In this document: positions 35,358 to 44,468 of the stretch, in pieces
How positions within the stretch are numbered: the stretch's first letter is position 1
How the letters are laid out: each line of letters begins with the position of its first letter
Translations under genes and position numbers: made by a program
NCBI GenBank assembly: GCA_026692905.1
Contig: JAPLNL010000046.1
Location: 1 to 64,000, forward strand
Direction: 5' to 3'
DNA from: Planctomycetota bacterium
GTDB taxonomy: Bacteria > Planctomycetota > Planctomycetia > Pirellulales > Pirellulaceae
DNA length: 64,000 nt
Notes under the pieces: generated by a model
The model's input: the letters and a program-made list of their open reading frames with translations, nothing else
Database searches by the model: none
What the model was told of the DNA's origin: nothing

Positions 35358-35426
35358 CGTTGGGCGCTAGCCCCGGTTTTCGTTAACGCTTCGCGTTTGA
35401 TTGAAAACCGGGGCTAGCGCCCAACG
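35358..35426. repeat. 24-bp inverted repeat, GGGCGCTAGCC family
   Basis: CGTTGGGCGCTAGCCCCGGT plus TTTC at 35358-35381 is matched exactly in inverse at 35403-35426, with a 21-nt loop. It begins two bases after the kinase stop and ends 11 bp before the end of bdhA; a bidirectional terminator role is possible. Confidence 0.9.
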
Positions 35427-35436
35427 CTAACACGAG

Positions 35437-36195
35437 TCACTGTGCCGTCCAGCCTCCGTCGATCGTGATGGTTTGTCCGGTCACGTTTTTGGCCGAGGGA
35501 CTGATCAGATACGAAACAGCAGCAGCGACTTCTTCACAGGTTACGAAGCATTTCTTGGGCATCGGGGCAAGCATCACTTGTTTGATGACATCTTCTTGCG
35601 AAATCCCCCGCGTTCTCGCTTGGTCTGCAATCTGAGCATCGACGAGAGGTGTACGAATATAGGCGGGGCAGATTAAATTGCTGGTGATGTCGTGGTCGGC
35701 TGTCTCCAGCGCCAATACTTTAGAAAGCCCGACCAATGCATGTTTCGCAGCCGTGTACGCTGATTTGTAAGGTGACGCGACGAGCGAGTGAATTGAGCCA
35801 ATGTGAATGATACGGCCAAATCCGTGAGACCTCATTTTTGAAAGTGCTGCCCGGCTAAGCAGAAAACTTCCTTTGACGATAATGTCCATGATCGCATCCC
35901 ATTTTTCCGTGGAGAATTCTTCCAACGAAGCGACATGCTGCAATCCTGCGTTGTTGATGAGAACATCAATAGTGGCGAGCTTTGAAATAATCTCCTTCAC
36001 GTTTGTTTCAGATGTTACGTCCAGTCCGAAAGATTGAGCGATCCCACCTTTTGATTGGATACTTGCTGCAGTTTCCGAAGCTCGCGCTGAGTCGATATCG
36101 GTGGCGATAATCGAGTGGCCTTGTTCGGCCAAGCAGTGTCCAAGCCCACGGCCCAGTCCACTTCCTGCGCCGGTTATCAAAATCGAGTGTTTCAT
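35437..36195 (-). CDS. bdhA: 3-hydroxybutyrate dehydrogenase (SDR)
   Basis: 252 residues. Short-chain dehydrogenase motifs are GAGSGLGRGLG (cofactor), NNAGLQHVASLEEF, a catalytic Ser in IGSIHSLVASP and YTAAK (YxxxK). LQHVASLEEFSTEKWD, SIHSLVASPYKSAYTAAKHA and LICPAYIRTPLV are those of D-3-hydroxybutyrate dehydrogenases, which oxidise 3-hydroxybutyrate to acetoacetate using NAD+. This would serve poly-hydroxybutyrate breakdown or ketone body use. It is monocistronic and converges on the kinase gene, with a palindromic element between them. Confidence 0.88.
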   Translation of the reverse strand: MKHSILITGAGSGLGRGLGHCLAEQGHSIIATDIDSARASETAASIQSKGGIAQSFGLDVTSETNVKEIISKLATIDVLINNAGLQHVASLEEFSTEKWDAIMDIIVKGSFLLSRAALSKMRSHGFGRIIHIGSIHSLVASPYKSAYTAAKHALVGLSKVLALETADHDITSNLICPAYIRTPLVDAQIADQARTRGISQEDVIKQVMLAPMPKKCFVTCEEVAAAVSYLISPSAKNVTGQTITIDGGWTAQ

Positions 36196-36296
36196 GAGAT
36201 AAGTTCAAACAGGGTTTAATGATTGCTGATTCAAAAAAGGGAAGAGCGAGGTGTTCGCCAAATGGCGCACTCTTTAACTTACGCTTTATTCAAATT

Positions 36297-36328
36297 GAGT
36301 CGCGGGCGCTAGCTAGCGCCCGCGACTC
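36297..36328. repeat. Perfect 32-bp palindrome
   Basis: GAGTCGCGGGCGCTAG is followed directly by its inverse, with no loop. It shares GGGCGCTAGC with the flanking elements at 35358 and 36366. Confidence 0.9.
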
Positions 36329-36365
36329 ACTAATTTGCCTTCACCGATTGCAAAGTGAGAGCAAT

Positions 36366-36434
36366 TGGGCGTTAGCCGCGGTTCGCGACGAGCCTCGAGA
36401 ACTTAGGAAACCGAGGCTAGCGCCCAACGGCTAA
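36366..36434. repeat. Inverted repeat, GGGCGCTAGCC family
   Basis: Left arm TTGGGCGTTAGCCGCGGTT, right arm the inverse of ACCGAGGCTAGCGCCCAAC; it is a degenerate relative of the element at 35358-35426. Confidence 0.8.
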
Positions 36435-36521
36435 TGTACCGGCAAACGCATGGAGATGTGCTTATCAGACGTTGGCAAAACGAAGGGGGGCGTGGTACAA
36501 TCGTGCAACATTAGACCTTGA

Positions 36522-36527
36522 AAAGGA
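36522..36527 (+). promoter_or_regulatory. Ribosome binding site for the ABC-2 permease
   Basis: AAAGGA nine bases before the ATG at 36537, supporting it over the in-frame TTG at 36528. Confidence 0.6.
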
Positions 36528-36536
36528 TTGCTTGCT

Positions 36537-37772
36537 ATGATTTGGACGGTCATTCAGACCAGTTGGCGTCGACTTCGGAATAACCGGTCCGAATTGCTCT
36601 TAACCTTTATCGTTCCGATGGTGTTTTTTAGCATCTTCGCGTTGATTTTTGGCTCTCGCGATTCATCCTCCTCCACCCCCAAAATCAAAGTTGCCATCAG
36701 CAACGAATTCCCAAACGAACTTTCGAACCGCGCAATCGCCCTCCTTCAAGAACAAAAGTCACTGCGACTCACCGACCGGTCTACCAAATCGACCGGGCAA
36801 GGGACTCACTCCATTTCCGTCAGTCGGGAATCTGCCGAAGATCTCGTACGCCGCGGTATGGTCTCGGCCGCCGTTGTCTTCGCCAAAGCCGAACCGCAAT
36901 CGGGCGGTCCGCCTGAAATCCAAATCCTAACCGATTCGTTCGACCAAGTGGCCTCGCAAGTCTTAACAGCTGTCGTCCAAAAGGCAGTGATGACCGCCAA
37001 TGCCGAGATCACAAAATCGCATCCGACACAATACAACCCGACACAATTCAACCCGGTAACCCAAGCCACTTTCAACAACACCCCGTCACTCGCGAGCACT
37101 ACGCCTACGCCCCATTTTCCGCAGCCTCCTTCGATTGCAACCGTCGATATCATCGGTGGCAAGAAAACCAACCCAGTCATCGCCATGTATGCAGCCGGAA
37201 TCGCCGTTATGTTCTTGCTCTTCAGCGCAACCACGGCCAGCGGCTCATTGCTCGAAGAACGCGAAAACTCCACACTCGATCGATTGCTCTGCAGTCGACT
37301 CACGATGGACCAGTTGCTGCTAGGCAAGTGGGCGTTTCTTACCATCATCGGCTCCATCCAAATGACATTGATGTTCACCTTCGGCGCGATCGTCTTTGGA
37401 ATCGATCTTCAGCATCACGTCGAAGGCTTTGTGGCCATGACGCTGGTTACTGCCGGGGCCGCTTCTAGCTTTGCTTTGATGTTGGCTGCACTTTGCAAAT
37501 CTCGTATGCAGTTGGGCTGGGTCTCGACGATTGTGATTCTCACGATGAGTGCCCTTGGAGGAAGTATGGTTCCACGATACCTGATGAGCGACACGATTCA
37601 GAAGGCAGGACTTTGGACATTTAACGCTTGGGCGCTCGATGGCTACAACAAGATCTTCTGGCGTGAGCTGCCACTAAAAGAAGTCGGTATGGAGCTCGCC
37701 GTGTTGACGGCAAGTGGCTTTGTGTTCATCGTCGCCGCTCGCGTATTCGCTATCCGCTGGGAACGTTCATGA
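36537..37772 (+). CDS. ABC-2 type transporter permease
   Basis: About 411 residues from the ATG at 36537. An N-terminal helix (about 20-40, LLLTFIVPMVFFSIFALIFG) is followed by a large polar exported domain (about 45-210), then five to six more helices (PVIAMYAAGIAVMFLLFSAT, then others) ending with a C-terminal basic residue stretch. LLEERENSTLDRLLCSRLTM is the ABC-2 EREN-type coupling motif (ERE after the first core helix). The cognate ATPase is not in this window. The stop overlaps the start of hrpA by four bases (ATGA), which couples their translation. Confidence 0.88.
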   Translation: MIWTVIQTSWRRLRNNRSELLLTFIVPMVFFSIFALIFGSRDSSSSTPKIKVAISNEFPNELSNRAIALLQEQKSLRLTDRSTKSTGQGTHSISVSRESAEDLVRRGMVSAAVVFAKAEPQSGGPPEIQILTDSFDQVASQVLTAVVQKAVMTANAEITKSHPTQYNPTQFNPVTQATFNNTPSLASTTPTPHFPQPPSIATVDIIGGKKTNPVIAMYAAGIAVMFLLFSATTASGSLLEERENSTLDRLLCSRLTMDQLLLGKWAFLTIIGSIQMTLMFTFGAIVFGIDLQHHVEGFVAMTLVTAGAASSFALMLAALCKSRMQLGWVSTIVILTMSALGGSMVPRYLMSDTIQKAGLWTFNAWALDGYNKIFWRELPLKEVGMELAVLTASGFVFIVAARVFAIRWERS

Positions 37773-40700
37773 GTGCTCCTGGCATGCGTGGCACCGGCCC
37801 CTCTGAGTCGATGGCTCTGAACGCAAACCCGATCGAATCCTTGAACGCAAACGAAGTGCTTCGTCGCCATTTTTTCCGGCTGCGCAGTCAGCGCCAACGC
37901 ATCGATCGATTGCCAAACAATATCCGCAAAGACGCCGACTTAAAGCGATGGAATTCGGCCGCACTTCAAGCTCGCGAGCAGTTCGCTGCCCGCAGTGCCG
38001 CACGCTATACGCTCCAATACGATGCGGAGCTGCCGATCACCGCTTACCGCGAGAAGATCATCGATCTCCTCGTTCATCGACAAGTGCTTGTGCTATGCGG
38101 CGAGACCGGTTCCGGCAAGAGTACGCAGTTGCCAAAATTCTGCTTGGAAGCCGGCTTGGGCAAGTTCGGTTGGATCGGGCACACGCAACCTCGACGAATC
38201 GCAGCTCGATCGATCTCGCATCGATTGGCCGAAGAAATGGAGACCAAAGGTGGCGATGTCGTCGGCTACAAAGTTCGATTCAATGACCAAACTCAACCGA
38301 CCAGCCGCATCAAACTTATGACGGACGGCGTGCTCCTGGCCGAAATCCAACGCGATCGCTTTCTTGACGCTTACGATTGCATTATCCTCGATGAAGCCCA
38401 CGAGCGTTCGCTCAATATCGATCTGCTCATGGCATATCTGCAACGTTTGTTGCCCAAGCGACCCGATCTGAGAGTGGTCATTACGAGCGCTACGATCGAT
38501 GCCGAGCAGTACGCTAATCACTTCACCGACGCGATTGGGCCAGCTCCGATTGTGCTGGTCGAAGGACGCAGTTTCCCCGTCGATGTTCGCTACCGCGGTG
38601 CGATGAGTGCTCGCGAAGGCCAAGGTGGCGTCGATTACGATTTCGATTCGATGACGCAGCGATTCTGCGATGCGATCGATGAGCTGCTCGGTGAAGGCCG
38701 CGGCGATATCTTGGCCTTCTTTGCGACCGAGCGCGATATTCGCGACGCCGCCAAACAGCTTCGCGGTCATTTGACCGACCGTGGACAGCAAAACGCAATT
38801 GAGGTTTTGCCGCTGTATGCGAGACTCACCGAGGCTGAACAGCAACGGGTTTTCCAACCGCACCGCAATCAACGCATCATCTTGGCCACCAACGTCGCGG
38901 AAAGTTCGCTGACCGTGCCTGGCATTCGCTACGTGATCGACACAGGTACCGCACGCATCTCCCGTTTTGCCGCGAAGAGCAAAGTTCAGCGACTCCCTAT
39001 TGAGCCGATCTCACAAGCGTCAGCCAACCAGCGTTCTGGCCGCTGCGGTCGACTCGGCCCTGGTATCGCCATCCGACTCTACGACGAAGCGGACTTCCTT
39101 TCGCGAGCAGCCTTTGCAACGCCTGAGATACGTCGAAGCGATTTAGCCTCCACGATTGTTCACATCAAATCATTGGGCATCGACGATATCGAGTCGTTGC
39201 CATGGCTCGATCCGCCGCGCCCCGAAGCGGTCCGCGAGGGGATGAACGTTTTACGCGAACTCAGCGCCGTCGATGAAGCGGGTCACTTAACAGAAATAGG
39301 TCGCAAGATCGCGAGATGGCCCGTTGACCCTCGCGTGGGTCGGATTCTCATTGAAGCAGAACGAAACGGCTGTCTCAATGATGCCTTGATTGTGGCTGCA
39401 GCGATTGAGACGCAGGACCCTCGCGTGCGTCCACCCGAAAAAGCATCTGCGGCTGACGAAGCCCATTTCAAATTCCGCGATCCAAACAGCGACTTCCTCA
39501 GTTACGTTCGCATTTGGGACTTTTATCAGAAGTTGCGTGAAGAGCTAGGGCGTTCGCGGCTCGAAAAGGCATGTCGTGAAAATTTCTTGTCGCTCGTTCG
39601 ATTGCGAGAATGGGCAGATGTGCATCGTCAGTTATTGGAGCAGTGCAAAGAACTGAACCTATCGCTTGGCAAACGCAAGCTGGTCCTGGCCGATTTGCCT
39701 GCGGCCGGTGAAGAAGCCATTCCCAAGCACAAGCAGCGATTCTTGCCCCAAGCTCAGCAGCAACAGCCGCAAGCACCGCAACCAACCGGGTTGCCTGACG
39801 GTTACGAATCGCTCCATCGCGCGTTGCTCTCTGGCTTGCTCTCAAGTGTTGCCATGCTTGAGGATACCGGCAAGTACAAAGGTGCTCAGAACCTGGATGT
39901 CACCATATGGCCAGGATCGGGCTTGAAGCAGAGTCGCTCGAAATGGATCGTAGCGGGTGAGTTTATCGAAACGACGCAGCGTTATGCACGCGTGGTCGCC
40001 AAGATCGAGGTCGAATGGATTGAGCAATTAGCTTATCACTTGATCAAATATAGTTTCGACGAACCGCACTTCGGCAAGAAACAAGGAAGTGCACTGGTGA
40101 TGCGACGTGGCACGCTTTATGGGATGCTGGTTTCGCCCCGTCTCGCTGTCCCTCTCGCCCCCATCGATCCCGTTCTCGCTCGCAAGATTCTCATTGAGCA
40201 GGGGCTGGCGGAGGACCAGTTCATCTCTCGCGCCCGTTTTTGGCAACACAATCAGGCCTTTTTGGCGACCGTGAAGGAGTTTGGCGACAAGACCCGGCGT
40301 CGCGATCTCGTCGTCGATCCCTATGTGCTAACCGATTTTTATCGAGCGCGCATCCCTGAGTTTGTGGTTGATCGTGTGACACTTGAGAAATGGGATCGGA
40401 CGGTTCAGCCTCCTAATCAACCAGCAAAGCCACCGGCTAACGCAGCGTCCAAGTCTGGTGCGTTAACACCTTATCTGACGTGGGATGACATCGTCGTCGA
40501 GCTGGACCGCGACGAGATCCAAGAACGCTTCCCCTCCAAGCTCGAAATCGGGGTAAGCCAGCTACCGGTAAAGTATCTTTATGAGCCCGGCGATCAGGCG
40601 GACGGAGTGAGTCTCGTCGTCCCACAAGCGATCGTACACCAACTGCACAACGAACGGTTGGAGTGGCTGGTGCCTGGCTTGCTGGAGGAGAAGCTGACTT

Positions 40701-41983
40701 GTCTAATCAAATCGCTTCCGAAGCGACTTCGGCGGCAGTTGGTGCCGGTACCTGACACGGTGAAGCAACTCTTGCCCAAAGTCATCGAACGACAAGGCCA
40801 GCAGGCTCCATTTTGGAAATCGATATGCGATGTTTTAAGCAGTTTTCTCGGCGAATCCGTCAAGCAAAGTGACTTCGATTTGACGGGGGTGCCTGAGCAC
40901 TTACGGATGCGCATTGAAATCGTTGATGAGAAAGGGGTAGCTGTTCAGTCCAGTCGCGACCTATCGGAATTGCAGCAGACACAACGAACGGCGGCCGTCC
41001 AAGCATTGCCAACGAGCACGCCAGGCAAACCAGTCGTATATGACTGGGCCCGTACCTCGATGGATACTTGGGATATCGAGACGTTGCCTAAGAGTGTTGT
41101 TGAACTGCGAGGTGGTGTTCGGATGAATATGTATCCGACGTTGATTGTCGGCAAAGAGAAGATCGCAACTGGGTTGGTAGACCACGAGATTTTTGCAGAG
41201 CAATTGTTTCGGCGAGGCATGACGTCGTTGTTTAGCAAAATCGAGCGGCGAGAAATTCGAAGTCAGATCCAGTTCCTGCCGCAATGGACCACGTCGTCGT
41301 TGTGGTTGTCGGATCGCTATGCAGGGGACCGACTCAGAGATTTGGTGAGCGATCTCATCGCTAGGCTCTCGTTTATTGACACGAACTGGGCGAGCGAGCA
41401 AGTTGCACCGGTCTTTCGAACGAAGGTGGAGTTTGAGATTTGTCGCATCAAACGAATTGAGCGAATCGCGGGTGCGGCAGCCGAGATCGGCCGATGGTTG
41501 CCCAAGTTTGCCGAAGCGAATCATAAAGTTCGTGCCTTGCTCGAGAAGACGCCTGCAACGTGGTCCGAGAATGTTCGGTCAATACGCGAACAATTGACTG
41601 CGCTGTTTCACGATTCCCTGTCGTACCATGTCCCATGGTGTTACGTTCGAGAGCTTCCGCGATATTTGCAGGCGATCGCAGTACGGCTGGACCGTCTCAA
41701 GTCGGTTGGTCCAATCAAGGACTTGGCAACGGACGCAACGGCAACGCTTTATTGGAAGGACTGTGCCGCTCAACTAGTGGGATTGCAGCCATCGCCAACC
41801 ACGCTGCAATCGATTCCAGACGGAGCAACTCAAAAACTCGAGCCGACCGGGCCGTTGCTCGAGTACCGCTGGCTGATCGAAGAGCTTCGCGTCTCGATGT
41901 TTGCACAGCAGCTAGGCACCCGTGTAAGTGTATCGCCGAAGCGGTTGGACAAACTCAAAGAACAACTTCGGTCATCTAACTGA
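37769..41983 (+). CDS. hrpA: ATP-dependent RNA helicase HrpA
   Basis: 1404 residues, somewhat longer than the usual 1300. The DEAH helicase core begins near residue 100: Walker A CGETGSGKSTQLPKF (about 113), DEAH (ILDEAHERSLN, about 206), SATIDAEQY (motif III), then the second RecA-like domain with QRSGRCGRLGPG (motif VI). A HA2/OB region follows around residues 490-640 and the long DUF3418-type C-terminal part covers the rest, as in HrpA rather than HrpB. The enzyme unwinds RNA and is linked to mRNA processing and ribosome rescue. Between residues about 655 and 675 there is a Gln/Pro-rich linker. Start overlaps the ABC permease stop. Confidence 0.92.
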   Translation: MSAPGMRGTGPSESMALNANPIESLNANEVLRRHFFRLRSQRQRIDRLPNNIRKDADLKRWNSAALQAREQFAARSAARYTLQYDAELPITAYREKIIDLLVHRQVLVLCGETGSGKSTQLPKFCLEAGLGKFGWIGHTQPRRIAARSISHRLAEEMETKGGDVVGYKVRFNDQTQPTSRIKLMTDGVLLAEIQRDRFLDAYDCIILDEAHERSLNIDLLMAYLQRLLPKRPDLRVVITSATIDAEQYANHFTDAIGPAPIVLVEGRSFPVDVRYRGAMSAREGQGGVDYDFDSMTQRFCDAIDELLGEGRGDILAFFATERDIRDAAKQLRGHLTDRGQQNAIEVLPLYARLTEAEQQRVFQPHRNQRIILATNVAESSLTVPGIRYVIDTGTARISRFAAKSKVQRLPIEPISQASANQRSGRCGRLGPGIAIRLYDEADFLSRAAFATPEIRRSDLASTIVHIKSLGIDDIESLPWLDPPRPEAVREGMNVLRELSAVDEAGHLTEIGRKIARWPVDPRVGRILIEAERNGCLNDALIVAAAIETQDPRVRPPEKASAADEAHFKFRDPNSDFLSYVRIWDFYQKLREELGRSRLEKACRENFLSLVRLREWADVHRQLLEQCKELNLSLGKRKLVLADLPAAGEEAIPKHKQRFLPQAQQQQPQAPQPTGLPDGYESLHRALLSGLLSSVAMLEDTGKYKGAQNLDVTIWPGSGLKQSRSKWIVAGEFIETTQRYARVVAKIEVEWIEQLAYHLIKYSFDEPHFGKKQGSALVMRRGTLYGMLVSPRLAVPLAPIDPVLARKILIEQGLAEDQFISRARFWQHNQAFLATVKEFGDKTRRRDLVVDPYVLTDFYRARIPEFVVDRVTLEKWDRTVQPPNQPAKPPANAASKSGALTPYLTWDDIVVELDRDEIQERFPSKLEIGVSQLPVKYLYEPGDQADGVSLVVPQAIVHQLHNERLEWLVPGLLEEKLTCLIKSLPKRLRRQLVPVPDTVKQLLPKVIERQGQQAPFWKSICDVLSSFLGESVKQSDFDLTGVPEHLRMRIEIVDEKGVAVQSSRDLSELQQTQRTAAVQALPTSTPGKPVVYDWARTSMDTWDIETLPKSVVELRGGVRMNMYPTLIVGKEKIATGLVDHEIFAEQLFRRGMTSLFSKIERREIRSQIQFLPQWTTSSLWLSDRYAGDRLRDLVSDLIARLSFIDTNWASEQVAPVFRTKVEFEICRIKRIERIAGAAAEIGRWLPKFAEANHKVRALLEKTPATWSENVRSIREQLTALFHDSLSYHVPWCYVRELPRYLQAIAVRLDRLKSVGPIKDLATDATATLYWKDCAAQLVGLQPSPTTLQSIPDGATQKLEPTGPLLEYRWLIEELRVSMFAQQLGTRVSVSPKRLDKLKEQLRSSN

Positions 41984-42286
41984 CATTGAAACTTGCCAAA
42001 GTGGGTCGCATCTAAAGTGGGTCGCATCTGCCGGATACGACTCCCCTCACAACCTGCCAAGCCAATGGTGTCGTCGGATTGAACCGATCGACTTCAAATC
42101 GATGACGTCGCAACGGTGCTTACCGCTGCTTGATAGCAGGATAATCCTAAAAGCCCTGACATTTTGATCCCGCGTCACCAAAGAGCTTTTTCGGCACAGA
42201 CTTTGCGTACTTGGAAAAATCGCTGCATGGAACGAGGCTCAAGGGGAGCGCTCGTCGTTCGCAGGTTCGTTTAAGGGAATAGAGCA
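41984..42286. other. Intergenic region after hrpA
   Basis: 303 bp. It contains two tandem copies of the 16-bp unit AAAGTGGGTCGCATCT (41998-42029) and, at about 42094-42110, a perfect ATCGA/TCGAT stem with loop CTTCAAA that resembles an anticodon arm but is not part of a credible tRNA. Otherwise unassigned. Confidence 0.6.
41998..42029 (+). repeat. Two tandem 16-bp repeats
   Basis: AAAGTGGGTCGCATCT occurs at 41998-42013 and again at 42014-42029, directly adjacent. Confidence 0.9.
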
Positions 42287-42703
42287 ATGCTTCGAAGTAC
42301 TTTGTGCACACTGTTGGCTGGTTTGGGCTTGATGGGCTTGGGGAATTCCGCACACGCCCAACACTATGTGCCTCACACATCCACACATATCGATTACGTC
42401 CCGCATACCACGACTCACTTCGATGAAGTCCGGCATGGGAATCACTACGACTTTGTCCCGCACACGACGACCCATCTGGATGTTGTGACACACACAACCA
42501 CTCATTTGGATGCCGTCCCTTACACGTCGCATCGCATGAGTGTTGGTGGATACTCCGCGTATCAATCGCATCGCCCCGTTGTTGTGGTGCCACAATACTC
42601 GTACCGACCATCGGTGCGTCACACGACGACCCATTTGGATGTGGTTCCACACCACGGACATGTCCATATCGTGCCGCACACGACAACGCGCCGATATCAT
42701 TGA
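42287..42703 (+). CDS. Secreted His-rich decapeptide-repeat protein
   Basis: 138 residues. A signal peptide (LAGLGLMGLGNSAHAQ) precedes a mature part rich in His and Thr. The body is made of units of about ten residues of the form VPHTTTHLD, for example VPHTSTHIDY, VPHTTTHFD, VPHTTTHLD and VTHTTTHLD, with a short Ser/Tyr insert and a final VPHTTTRRYH. The repeat spacing puts His at regular intervals, a pattern seen in metal-binding or silica/metal-templating proteins. No homologue is recognised. It is bracketed by its own spacing and converges on pyruvate kinase 62 bp away; regulation is not visible. Confidence 0.75.
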   Translation: MLRSTLCTLLAGLGLMGLGNSAHAQHYVPHTSTHIDYVPHTTTHFDEVRHGNHYDFVPHTTTHLDVVTHTTTHLDAVPYTSHRMSVGGYSAYQSHRPVVVVPQYSYRPSVRHTTTHLDVVPHHGHVHIVPHTTTRRYH

Positions 42704-42765
42704 CAATCGCGTCGGCATTGCGTTCCTAGGCCCTTGGCTGGGCGGAGGCTACCATTGGCATTCGC

Positions 42766-44211
42766 CTACACGTTTTTCGGCACTTCGTGTACAACGAGCA
42801 GGTTGTGCGTGTTGTTGATCAAGCCGGTGCCGGTAACATAAACCACTCGGTCGCCAGGAGCTAGCATGCCTCGTTCGACCGCCCATTTGGTAACTTCGTC
42901 GAATAACACTTCGGGACTGTCTAAGTTCGTCACTTTGTGTGGCATGATTCCCCAGAACAAGCACATTCGCCGAAGTGTGTGATCCGAATCGCTGACACCG
43001 AGTGTCGGGATGTAGTTGCGTTGCTTGGATTTGACCCAGGCTGTACCGCCGGTGCGGCTGGCCACAACGACCAGTTTGGCATCGATGGCCTCTGCGATAT
43101 TTGCGGCATTGTGAGTCACGGCAGCAGTAATTGGATGGACGCGAGAAAAGAATCGTGTTTTGGAGTCCTGAGGCTGTGCCTTGAGCATTTTTTCGGTGCT
43201 CAACATAATCCGGTTCATGGTATCGACGGTGATGACAGGGAAGTCGCCGATAGCCGTCTCGCCGCTGAGCATGCAGGCGTCGGCACCGTCCAGGATCGCA
43301 TTGGCTACATCGCTCGCTTCGGCCCGCGTTGGCCTTCGATTGTGGTGCATGCTTTCCAGCATTTGTGTCGCCACGATGACTGGCTTGAGTCGTTCGCGGC
43401 AAACTTGAATGATCCGTTTTTGCGCGACGGGCGTGTCGGCCACATCGATTTCAACGCCCAAGTCGCCACGGGCAACCATGACACCGTCTGCGGCATCGAC
43501 GATGTCTTCCAAGCATTCGAGTGCTTCACGCTTTTCAATCTTGGCAATCACTAAGGCTTGCGCGTCCATCGAGGCAAGGAGATTCTTGAGCGAAGAAACG
43601 TCCTGTGCTGATCGTACGAAGGACAAACTGATGAAGTCCACGTCGTTTTGTGCGGCCCACAACGCGTTGGACACGTCCTCAGGACGCATTGAGGAAACGG
43701 ACAGAGAGGTACCGGGCAGATTGATCCCTTGTTTGGACCGGATGGTTCCCCGCACAGAAACGATGCATTTTACGCTGTCTCGCTGCTTGTCGACCACATG
43801 CATGGAAATCATGCCGTCCGCCAACATCACAGGATCGCCGATCCCGAGTTCATCGATCAATTTGGTGTAATTGCTGGTCAATTCGGTGGGAGAGCTGGGT
43901 GTCTCGCCTCGAATGAATGTTAGTTCGGATCCTACGTCCACTTCGAGTGGATCCTGCAGAAGTTTTCCGAGCCGAATTTTGGGGCCAGCCAAGTCGAGCA
44001 ACACACCCACGGGGAATCCAGTCACCTCTCGAACGCGTTGGATTTTGGCCATAACGCGAGCAAAGTCGGTTTGCGTTCCGTGTGCTGCATTGATACGAAA
44101 GATGTCTACGCCGCGAACAACGAGTTCGGCCAAGATGGCTTCGTCTTCACAGGCGGGGCCGACCGTTGCCACAATCTTGGTTCGAGCTTCGCTTAACGTA
44201 TTTCGTGGCAT
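42766..44211 (-). CDS. pyk: Pyruvate kinase
   Basis: 481 residues. It opens with the TIM-barrel strand TKIVATVGPACED. Other family motifs are FRINAAHGTQ (near the start), MVARGDLGVEI (active-site loop), LKPVIVATQMLESM and ARTGGTAWVKSKQRN-like ASRTGGTAW at the C-terminal domain. In many pyruvate kinases SHG or S/N-HG is used; here it is INAAHG, which retains the Asn/Gly scaffold. The enzyme transfers phosphate from phosphoenolpyruvate to ADP, the last glycolytic step. A C-terminal allosteric domain (SLALAR-like ending) is present. Monocistronic. Confidence 0.95.
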   Translation of the reverse strand: MPRNTLSEARTKIVATVGPACEDEAILAELVVRGVDIFRINAAHGTQTDFARVMAKIQRVREVTGFPVGVLLDLAGPKIRLGKLLQDPLEVDVGSELTFIRGETPSSPTELTSNYTKLIDELGIGDPVMLADGMISMHVVDKQRDSVKCIVSVRGTIRSKQGINLPGTSLSVSSMRPEDVSNALWAAQNDVDFISLSFVRSAQDVSSLKNLLASMDAQALVIAKIEKREALECLEDIVDAADGVMVARGDLGVEIDVADTPVAQKRIIQVCRERLKPVIVATQMLESMHHNRRPTRAEASDVANAILDGADACMLSGETAIGDFPVITVDTMNRIMLSTEKMLKAQPQDSKTRFFSRVHPITAAVTHNAANIAEAIDAKLVVVASRTGGTAWVKSKQRNYIPTLGVSDSDHTLRRMCLFWGIMPHKVTNLDSPEVLFDEVTKWAVERGMLAPGDRVVYVTGTGLINNTHNLLVVHEVPKNV

Positions 44212-44468
44212 AGGGAATCGAACCTTTGAAAAGAGGGCTGGTGCCGCGATCCATTCGCGGACTTTGAAGATTGATATTGTGCAGATTTCGGTCTTTTTTT
44301 GCTATGGCAGTAGAGTGATTTGATTTATCCCTGGGGATGGTAAACTTTGGGGGCGTGATCGGGTCCGAATGGCCGATTTGCTTGCAAGATCGCTGTTTTG
44401 CGGTGCGGTGGGCAGGCGATCTACAGTCAATTTCACCAAACTTAATTGCTTCAACGAGGATTTTTTGA

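Larger units (their letters stand above)
36196..36536. other. Intergenic region with two palindromes
   Basis: 341 bp between the divergent bdhA and ABC permease genes. It holds the perfect 32-bp palindrome at 36297-36328 and the imperfect one at 36366-36434. Confidence 0.6.

Noticed and set aside
42060-42150. Possible selenocysteine or other tRNA: a perfect stem ATCGA/TCGAT with loop CTTCAAA (anticodon UCA), and CGGTTCAATCCG on the other strand
   Set aside because: No matching acceptor stem, no D-arm with GG and no T-arm could be placed in the correct register on either strand; the pieces are individually suggestive but do not assemble into a cloverleaf.
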